Source: Gp6-AA40 sp035649395 (GTDB lineage Bacteria > Acidobacteriota > Vicinamibacteria > Vicinamibacterales > UBA2999). From it: a DNA stretch of 7,926 bases. The notes under the pieces were generated by a model. That model had not been told where the DNA came from and did no database searches. It worked only from the letters and a program-made list of their open reading frames with translations. Shown in pieces: positions 1-4,955 of the stretch (position 1 is the stretch's first letter; each line of letters begins with the position of its first letter). The stretch lies in the NCBI GenBank assembly GCA_035649395.1, contig DASRJR010000450.1, positions 1 through 7,926 on the forward strand. The letters run 5' to 3'. The translations under genes and the position numbers were made by a program.

Positions 1-2
1 AT

Positions 3-657
3 GCCGGCCTACTCAGTCCCGAACTCGCGGCAGGTATTCGGCGCGTAAAAGGCGTCCGCCGTATCGGTGTCCGCCTCGGCAAATGGTTGACACCTGAGCA
101 GCGCCGAACCCCTGCTGGAACGATGTGACGCCTGTACTCCACGCGAACGACGCGATCATGCGATGCTCGCCCCGTTGATCGGCTGTGGGCTGCGCCGTGC
201 CGAACTGCTTCGCTCACGCTCGAATCGATTCAAGCGCGAAGAGCACTGGGTGATTGCCGATCTGGTCGGCAAGGGCGGACACGTGCGCACGGTCCCCATC
301 CCCACGTGGGTGAAAAGCCACGTCGACGCATGGGACCGCCGCGGCGAACATCACGCACGGGCCGGTGTTCCGCGCCATCAATAAGGCCGGGCGCGTCTAG
401 GGAGACGGCATGTCGCCAAGGTGCTGTGGGATGTGGTCCGCGCCGCGGCGGTGCGTGCCGGGATCGACAAGCTGGCCCTCACACGACCTGCGGCGCACCT
501 GCGCTCGTCTCTGCCACCTCGCGGGTGGCGAACTGGATCAGATCCAGTTTCTACTCGGCCACGTCTCCATCCAGACACGGAGCGCTATCTCGGATGCAAG
601 CAGAAGCTCCGGATTGCGGTGAACGACCGGTTGGGAATCGAGCCCGATGCCGCTTGA
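3..657 (+). pseudogene. Decayed tyrosine recombinase (phage-type integrase), 5' end outside the window
   Basis: Remnant of a site-specific tyrosine recombinase, an enzyme that cuts and rejoins DNA through a catalytic tyrosine. The protein can be followed only by changing frame. Frame 3 runs from the window start to about 101 (ending GVRLGKWLTPEQ), frame 1 from 103 to 333 (GCGLRRAEL, VGKGGHVRTVPIP), frame 2 from 335 to 418 (ITHGPVFRAINKAGRV, a TAG stop at 398-400, then GDGMSP), frame 1 from 418 to 480, frame 2 from 482 to 574 (HDLRRTCARLCHLAGGELD, QFLLGHVSIQ), and frame 1 from 577 to the TGA at 655-657 (TERYLGCKQKLR). The expected catalytic set is still visible: Arg in GLRRAEL, Lys in GKGG, HxLRR, LLGH, and Tyr in ERYLG. 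Five single-base indels plus a nonsense codon make a working product very unlikely. The start lies outside the window, probably with the N-terminal DNA-binding domain. Family assignment is firm; the ancestral element is unknown. Confidence 0.88.
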
Positions 658-670
658 CCTGCCGCTGCCT

Positions 671-692
671 GGGCGGATTCTTCAATCCGCCC
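671..692 (+). terminator. Hairpin just after the integrase remnant
   Basis: GGGCGGATT (671-679) pairs perfectly with AATCCGCCC (684-692) around the loop CTTC, giving a 9-bp stem 13 bases after the integrase stop. There is no T-run directly after the stem, only ACTTTCG starting at 699, so a classical intrinsic terminator is not certain. It could be the old terminator of the integrase or a folded element of the mobile DNA that carried it. Confidence 0.45.
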
Positions 693-750
693 GTGGCGAC
701 TTTCGTGGAGTAATCTTCGTAAACGCGTCGCATCCGCCGCGGCACGGCTC

Positions 751-768
751 GGCGATCACGTGACCGCC
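751..768. promoter_or_regulatory. 18-bp near-palindrome just upstream of the methyltransferase start
   Basis: GGCGATCACGTGACCGCC is symmetric at 16 of its 18 positions, with only the pair at 755/764 failing. Its centre is the perfect palindrome TCACGTGA. It ends 11 bases before the ATG at 780, where an operator, or an RNA stem covering the ribosome binding region, could control the gene. No clear Shine-Dalgarno sequence is visible for that start. The role is inferred from position and symmetry only. Confidence 0.35.
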
Positions 769-779
769 GCTGATCGATC

Positions 780-1361
780 ATGAACCCTTGGATCGCCAAG
801 ACCCTGATTCTCGCCGCCAGCGTCGTGATGATCGTGATTCGAGCACCTCACGGGCGCCGGAGTCGCGGAGTCAAGGTCGCGCGGAGTTGTAAGGGTCCAC
901 GAGAAGTCGCCCTGCTGACTCTCGCGTGGATGGGGTTCCTCGTTCCCTTGATCTGGGTCGTCTCCCCGGTCTTCTCATTCGCCGAGTTCTCGCTTCGTCC
1001 CCGGCCGTTCGCCGCCGGGTTCCTGTGCCTCGTCGCGGGCCTCTGGTGGTTCCACCGGTCACACTCGGACCTGGGCACGTACTGGTCGGTCACTCTTGAA
1101 CTGCGCGAGAACCATCGACTCATAACCAACGGAGTCTATCGTCATGTCCGTCATCCAATGTACGGCGCGCTCTTCCTTTACTCCATCGGACAGGCGCTCG
1201 TGGTTCCGAACTGGATTGTAGGACCGTCGTATCTTGTGACGTTCGGAATTCTCTTCGCCCTTCGTATCGGTGCTGAGGAACGGATGATGCTCGAGACGTT
1301 CGGCGACGAATACGCGGCGTATAAGGCGAGGACCAAGCTGCTCGTACCCGGAGTCTGGTGA
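780..1361 (+). CDS. Isoprenylcysteine carboxyl methyltransferase (ICMT/PEMT-like) family membrane protein
   Basis: A 193-residue integral membrane protein of the ICMT/phospholipid N-methyltransferase type, which in this family uses S-adenosylmethionine. Hydrophobic segments lie at about residues 4-20, 43-66, 77-92 and 129-161. The conserved C-terminal core is complete: LGTYWS (98-103), LITNGVYRHVRHPMYGA (114-130, containing the RHPMY signature), and RIGAEERMMLETFGDEYAAY (162-181) with the paired glutamates that contact cofactor or substrate in family members. The length is normal for bacterial members. Bacteria lack the prenylated CaaX proteins used by the eukaryotic enzyme, so the substrate is unknown; lipids or small isoprenoid or thiol compounds are possible. 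The ATG at 780 is the only sensible start before the first membrane segment, although no good ribosome binding site precedes it. The gene stands alone, between a dead integrase and a convergent hydrolase. Confidence 0.88.
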   Translation: MNPWIAKTLILAASVVMIVIRAPHGRRSRGVKVARSCKGPREVALLTLAWMGFLVPLIWVVSPVFSFAEFSLRPRPFAAGFLCLVAGLWWFHRSHSDLGTYWSVTLELRENHRLITNGVYRHVRHPMYGALFLYSIGQALVVPNWIVGPSYLVTFGILFALRIGAEERMMLETFGDEYAAYKARTKLLVPGVW

Positions 1362-1536
1362 TGCCCTGAGCCGCCACCGGTCGCGGCATGAGCTCACGCC
1401 GGGTCTAGTAACGATCAACGCGTAGTGGCGACGTATCCATTTGAACTGGTGGGCGGGATCGCTCCCGCCGCCAGCGTGCTCAGCCTGCCTGATGCTCCGT
1501 GTTCCTTGTGGCCCGGCGTGTTGTGTCTTGCGGCTG
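1362..1536. other. Convergent intergenic region without a recognisable gene
   Basis: This 175-bp gap separates the ends of the methyltransferase and the oppositely oriented SGNH hydrolase. Open frames cross it on both strands, but none shows a recognisable domain or ribosome binding site. The only structure seen is the GC hairpin listed separately, which is suitably placed to separate two converging transcripts. Confidence 0.6.
1452..1469. terminator. GC-rich hairpin between convergent genes
   Basis: GGCGGGA (1452-1458) and TCCCGCC (1463-1469) form a perfect 7-bp stem around the loop TCGC. It lies in the gap between two converging genes, where a bidirectional terminator is expected. No T-run follows on either strand, so termination is inferred from location and stability. 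Confidence 0.4.
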
Positions 1537-2172
1537 TCACGCGATCACGATGCGGGTGGAACACATCGCGGGCGTGCCGCCCGTCATCACACCGACGATG
1601 GCGCGTGCGATCTTCTCCCCACCGATCGACGACGGTTCGATCGGGTTGGCATAGTCCTCGGGGCGAGCACACACGAATCGCAGATCGATGACGGGCAGCG
1701 CGCGCTCGACGGCGACGCGGATGATCGCGTCGTTGAACAGGGCGAGCGTGGTCGAGGCGATACGCTGGAACGCGGCATCCTCGAAGCATCCGTCGTAGAT
1801 CGTGCACACCGTCAGCGGCAGACGCGTCTTGCTGCACGCGTCCACGGCCGCACGATAACGTGTCACGAACGCCGCCGCGACTTCGGCGAGCGTCTCGAGT
1901 GACGACGCCACCGTCGCCGTCGGCGCATCCAGAATGCCGAGATGCATCAGCGCGTTGTTGCCGCCGACGCTGAGGACGAGGTGCGTGGCTGTGTTCGGCA
2001 GACGGGCCACCTGCCCGGCCACTTCCTCCGTGGTCGATCCGTCGACGGCGAGCAGCGTCGCCTCCCATCCTGCGCCGAGCAGTTCGCGCACCTGAGACAC
2101 GACGTCAGGACCGCCTCGCGTATACCTCCCGTTATCGAAGATGGAATCGCCGAGCAATATCACGTGCGGCAT
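1537..2172 (-). CDS. SGNH/GDSL-family hydrolase with atypical C-terminal catalytic block
   Basis: A 211-residue protein of the SGNH/GDSL esterase/lipase superfamily. Block I is LLGDSIFDN (6-14), with nucleophile Ser10. DGST (44-47) is a plausible block II glycine region. Block III is SVGGNNA (68-74), with the oxyanion-hole Asn. The C-terminal block, normally DxxHP, reads ANPIEPSSIGGEKIA (175-189) and has no histidine; there is no other His near this end. The Ser-His-Asp triad therefore looks incomplete, although the fold and the other blocks are well kept. From memory, related proteins share this EP-for-HP pattern, so it may mark a subfamily and not decay. There is no signal peptide, so it is probably cytoplasmic. 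The ATG (2172-2170 on the minus strand) follows GAGGG with 5-base spacing. The gene is divergent from the sigma-factor gene and convergent with the methyltransferase. The substrate is unknown. Confidence 0.85.
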   Translation of the reverse strand: MPHVILLGDSIFDNGRYTRGGPDVVSQVRELLGAGWEATLLAVDGSTTEEVAGQVARLPNTATHLVLSVGGNNALMHLGILDAPTATVASSLETLAEVAAAFVTRYRAAVDACSKTRLPLTVCTIYDGCFEDAAFQRIASTTLALFNDAIIRVAVERALPVIDLRFVCARPEDYANPIEPSSIGGEKIARAIVGVMTGGTPAMCSTRIVIA

Positions 2173-2177
2173 ATCAG

Positions 2178-2182
2178 CCCTC
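2178..2182 (-). promoter_or_regulatory. Ribosome binding site of the SGNH hydrolase
   Basis: GAGGG on the minus strand lies 5 bases before the ATG and supports that start. Confidence 0.55.
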
Positions 2183-2195
2183 GAGCCTAGCTAGA

Positions 2196-2223
2196 CCTGA
2201 TTCCTGATTCCTGACTCCTGATT
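2196..2223. repeat. CCTGAWT heptamer array 1 (four units)
   Basis: Four consecutive 7-bp units, CCTGATT, CCTGATT, CCTGACT and CCTGATT, followed by a partial CCT. The array fills nearly half of the 67-bp gap between the divergent hydrolase and sigma-factor genes. The same unit recurs in the same orientation at 4414-4448, in front of the hydroxylase operon. Confidence 0.9.
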
Positions 2224-2233
2224 CCTCGATAAT
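2204..2233 (+). promoter_or_regulatory. Candidate promoter of the sigma-factor gene
   Basis: GATAAT (2228-2233) matches the TATAAT consensus at 5 of 6 positions. CTGATT (2204-2209), inside the heptamer array, lies 18 bp upstream as a weak -35-like element. A start of transcription 6-7 bases after the -10 would fall on or next to the ATG at 2240, so the mRNA may be leaderless. This agrees with the absence of a Shine-Dalgarno sequence there. It is an inference from sequence resemblance. Confidence 0.4.
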
Positions 2234-2239
2234 GCACTT

Positions 2240-3163
2240 ATGTGGGTCGAGCGGGCGCTCGTCGGGCGGCTCCACGCGAAGGCGAATGCCGCGCGATGGG
2301 GGTTGTCGCTCGACGCCTTCGCCGCGGCGCTCGAGCGCAGCGCGCAGCGGGCATTCGACTCGCGGCCCGATCCGGCTCGACTCGAACGGTACCTCGCCGC
2401 GCTTCACCTCGAGGACCTCGCGCTGGCATGCGCGTGTATCGACGGTTCCGACACGGCGTGGGAGCATGTCATCGCCGAGTATCGGCCCGGACTGTATCGC
2501 GCCGCCGACGCGCTCGATCCAGGCGGCGGCGCTCGCGATCTCGCCGACTCGCTCTATGCCGAGCTGTTCGGCCTGACCGAACGCGACGGCGAGCGCCGAT
2601 CGCATTTCCGCTACTTTCACGGGCGCAGCAGTCTCGCCACCTGGCTCCGGGTCGTGCTCTCGCAACGCTACGTCGATCGCGTGCGCGGGCAACGCCGGCT
2701 CGATCCGATTCCCGGGGACGACAGCGCCACGGCCATTCCGGCCGCCATCGCAAACATCGACCCCACGCGCTCGCGCTTTCTCGCGATCATGCGTCGCGCC
2801 GTGATCGCGGCGGTGGCGGCGCTCGCGCCGCGCGACCGCCTTCGGCTCACCTGCTACTATGCGCAGGATCTCACCCTGTCACAGATCGGACGGACGCTCG
2901 GCGAGCACGAGGCCACGGTCTCGCGCCATCTGACACGCACCCGGCGCGCGATTCGCGCTGCGGTCGAGCACGACCTTGGCTCCCGGGAGCGGATGAGCGA
3001 AGCGGAAATCGCCGAGTGCTTCTCGTCGGTGCTCGACGACCCCGGTGCACTCGATATCGCAGACCTGCTCGCGTCGGAGGGGGCGTCTCCGGATGCGCCC
3101 CGCAAGGAAGTCGGCCAGAATCGTTCAAGGAACAAGGAGACCTCTCGTGCAGCGGGACAATGA
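2240..3163 (+). CDS. ECF-like sigma-70 family RNA polymerase sigma factor
   Basis: A 307-residue sigma factor that should direct RNA polymerase to a specific promoter set. Region 2 spans about residues 60-150: core-binding helices around 73-110 and the DNA-melting part YFHGRSSLATWLRVVLSQRY (125-144). Region 4 spans about 185-243, with a helix-turn-helix in LTLSQIGRTLGEHEATVSRH (211-230) followed by LTRTRRAIR. There is no sigma-3 domain, as in ECF sigmas. It is longer than a typical ECF sigma (about 200 residues): about 60 extra residues at the N-terminus and about 60 at the C-terminus (SEAEIAECFSSVLDDPGALD at 253-272, then a polar tail). The ATG at 2240 has no Shine-Dalgarno sequence, but a -10-like GATAAT just upstream fits leaderless translation. 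The gene overlaps the anti-sigma gene by 17 bp, so the two are probably co-transcribed and translationally coupled. Target promoters are unknown; the adjacent hydroxylase operon is one candidate. Confidence 0.85.
   Translation: MWVERALVGRLHAKANAARWGLSLDAFAAALERSAQRAFDSRPDPARLERYLAALHLEDLALACACIDGSDTAWEHVIAEYRPGLYRAADALDPGGGARDLADSLYAELFGLTERDGERRSHFRYFHGRSSLATWLRVVLSQRYVDRVRGQRRLDPIPGDDSATAIPAAIANIDPTRSRFLAIMRRAVIAAVAALAPRDRLRLTCYYAQDLTLSQIGRTLGEHEATVSRHLTRTRRAIRAAVEHDLGSRERMSEAEIAECFSSVLDDPGALDIADLLASEGASPDAPRKEVGQNRSRNKETSRAAGQ
3134..3139 (+). promoter_or_regulatory. Ribosome binding site deciding the anti-sigma GTG start
   Basis: AAGGAG lies 7 bases before the GTG at 3147, inside the end of the sigma-factor gene. 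It selects this GTG over the upstream in-frame ATG at 3045, which lies well inside the sigma coding region. Confidence 0.75.
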
Positions 3164-4364
3164 CCGCGACCGGGCGATCGAACACGTGCTGCGGCAGGTG
3201 AGCGCTGCCGTGCCGGTGGACGACCGTGCGTGCGTCGACGGCGAAACGATCGCCGCCTGGACCGAGGGGCAGCTCCGCGGCGCCGAGGCGGACACCATCG
3301 AACGGCATCTGTCCACGTGCGCGCGATGTCAGCAGCTGCTCGCGGCGTTCGCGCGCACGTCGCCGCCGCCCGTCGTTGAAATACCGCTCTGGCGGCGCTG
3401 GCGGCTGCAGTGGCTCGTCCCGATCGCGACGGCAGCCACCGTGGCGGCGATCTGGGTTGCGACGCCGCAACAGGATCGGGCGGCCTACGTCGAGCCCCCG
3501 GCCCCCAACCAGGCCTCGCGTCCCAGCGAGTCAGCGCCCGCGCGACAGGACGGGCTGTCGCAGTCAGCCGCGGCCAAACCAGATGCGGTCCAGGAATCCG
3601 ACGCGGCCAGTTCGCGCCGGAATCAAGCGGCGAACCCGCTCGCGCGAAAGGGCGCATCTGCGCCGGCTGCACCATCTGCACTCGAGAAGCGTGAGGAATT
3701 CGAAAAGCGCCTCGATGATCAGAAAGCGATCGTCGATCTCCAGACACCTCCGGCAACAGCGGCTCCAGCACCGGCAGCAGCGGCTCCGCCTCCAGCAGCA
3801 CCGGTTCCGCGCGCGGAGGCCGACACGGAGAAACGAGACGCCGGACTGCGGCCGCAGCAGCGGGAATCGACCGCGGCCGGGGCGGTGGCGGGCGGGGCGG
3901 TGGCTGAGACAGCTCCGCGAGCACCGCAAGCGGCGCCGACAAGCGCAAACGATCAGCGCGAACGCAGCGCGCAGGTCGGCGCGCTCCGCGGGTTCGCGCA
4001 GACCAGCGCGCCGCGCGAGATCGTCTCGCCCAATCCCGCGAATCGATGGCGCATCACTGGCGGCCGCCAGGTCGAGCGCACGACCAATAGCGGCACGCGG
4101 TGGGAGGCGGTCACGCTGCCCTCGACCGGGGTGTTGACGGCAGGAACATCGCCAGGCCCAACGGTCTGCTGGATCGTCGGCCGCGGCGGAACGGTCTATC
4201 TGACGACCGACGGCTCGCGCTTCATCCGCATCGCGTTCCCGGAACCGCTCGACCTCGTCTCGATCACCGCCACAGACGATCGACACGCCACCGTCACGGC
4301 CGCGGATGGGCGGACGTTCGCAACCGCCGACCGCGGCGAGACTTGGGCTATGGCGCGGCCATAG
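3147..4364 (+). CDS. Zinc-finger (zf-HC2) anti-sigma factor with C-terminal Asp-box/YCF48-like domain
   Basis: A 405-residue protein starting at a GTG with a strong AAGGAG site. Residues 25-68 form a zinc-binding anti-sigma domain with H54-x3-C58-x2-C61 (ERHLSTCARCQQLL), with C29 upstream as a possible fourth ligand. One membrane segment follows at about 90-105 (LVPIATAATVAAIWVA), after a basic, Trp-rich stretch (WRRWRLQW). This predicts a cytoplasmic N-terminus holding the sigma factor at the membrane. Residues 107-298 are a low-complexity Ala/Pro/Gln-rich linker with one charged patch (LEKREEFEKRLDDQ). Residues 299-405 form a second domain with three related motifs, TTNSGTRWEAV, TTDGSRFIRI and TADRGETWAMA, which resemble Asp-box (SxDxGxTW) turns of YCF48/BNR-type beta-propellers. 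With only three motifs the propeller is short; it may be a periplasmic sensor or protein-binding part. The partner is almost certainly the overlapping upstream sigma factor. The zinc-finger and membrane calls are firm; the sensing role is inferred. Confidence 0.85.
   Translation: MQRDNDRDRAIEHVLRQVSAAVPVDDRACVDGETIAAWTEGQLRGAEADTIERHLSTCARCQQLLAAFARTSPPPVVEIPLWRRWRLQWLVPIATAATVAAIWVATPQQDRAAYVEPPAPNQASRPSESAPARQDGLSQSAAAKPDAVQESDAASSRRNQAANPLARKGASAPAAPSALEKREEFEKRLDDQKAIVDLQTPPATAAPAPAAAAPPPAAPVPRAEADTEKRDAGLRPQQRESTAAGAVAGGAVAETAPRAPQAAPTSANDQRERSAQVGALRGFAQTSAPREIVSPNPANRWRITGGRQVERTTNSGTRWEAVTLPSTGVLTAGTSPGPTVCWIVGRGGTVYLTTDGSRFIRIAFPEPLDLVSITATDDRHATVTAADGRTFATADRGETWAMARP
3750..3808 (+). 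repeat. Imperfect Ala/Pro-coding repeat inside the anti-sigma linker
   Basis: The motif CCGGCARCAGCGGCTCC occurs at 3750-3766 and again at 3771-3787. Each copy is followed by CCAGCA, directly overlapping in the first and after a short insert in the second, and a partial CCGGTTCC copy ends the run. It encodes the Ala/Pro-rich flexible linker (PATAAPAPAAAAPPPAAPVP) and probably arose by slippage. Confidence 0.5.
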
Positions 4365-4366
4365 CC
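4346..4366 (+). terminator. Perfect hairpin enclosing the anti-sigma stop codon
   Basis: GGCTATGGC (4346-4354) pairs perfectly with GCCATAGCC (4358-4366) around the 3-base loop GCG. The TAG stop at 4362-4364 lies in the right arm. A weaker inverted repeat follows (GGCCAG 4370-4375, CTGGCC 4385-4390). No T-run is present. The position at the end of the sigma/anti-sigma operon suits a terminator or an RNA 3'-end stabiliser. Confidence 0.4.
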
Positions 4367-4413
4367 GCGGGCCAGCTGATCGCTCTGGCCAGCTTCCTGG
4401 GACCTTGCCCACG

Positions 4414-4448
4414 CCTGAATCCTGATTCCTGAATCCTGATTCCTGACT
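4414..4448. repeat. CCTGAWT heptamer array 2 (five units)
   Basis: Five consecutive 7-bp units, CCTGAAT, CCTGATT, CCTGAAT, CCTGATT and CCTGACT, in the same orientation as the array at 2196-2223. It lies between the anti-sigma gene and the hydroxylase operon. Confidence 0.9.
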
Positions 4449-4458
4449 GATGTAGTCT
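4429..4458 (+). promoter_or_regulatory. Candidate promoter of the hydroxylase operon
   Basis: TAGTCT (4453-4458) keeps the T, A and final T that matter most in a -10 element. CTGAAT (4429-4434), within the heptamer array, lies 18 bp upstream. This is the same arrangement and spacing as in front of the sigma gene. Transcription would start near 4464, giving a leader of about 20 bases that contains GGGGGA (4477-4482) ahead of the ATG at 4486. Weak matches; inferred mainly from the parallel with the other site. Confidence 0.3.
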
Positions 4459-4485
4459 TATGGGCTGTTTCGTTACGGGGGACGC

Positions 4486-4953
<468 letters not shown>

Positions 4954-4955
4954 CG

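Noticed and set aside
3..657. Programmed frameshifting of the integrase
   Set aside because: Five shifts in both directions and an in-frame stop, without slippery sequences, fit decay or sequencing error and not programmed recoding.
1415..2068. 217-residue open frame on the minus strand
   Set aside because: Overlaps the SGNH hydrolase in another frame, is Arg/His-rich and has no domain.
2196..2223. CRISPR array
   Set aside because: Units are only 7 bp with no spacers, and no cas genes are nearby.
3045..3146. In-frame upstream extension of the anti-sigma factor
   Set aside because: It lies inside the sigma-factor gene and is Arg-rich. The GTG at 3147 has a strong AAGGAG at the right distance.
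2242..3201. 319-residue open frame on the + strand, offset by two bases from the sigma factor
   Set aside because: Arg-rich shadow frame without domains, whereas the frame at 2240 encodes clear sigma regions 2 and 4.
2857..3948. 363-residue open frame on the minus strand across the sigma and anti-sigma genes
   Set aside because: Arg/Pro/Ala-rich composition typical of antisense GC-rich DNA. The + strand frames have clear domains.
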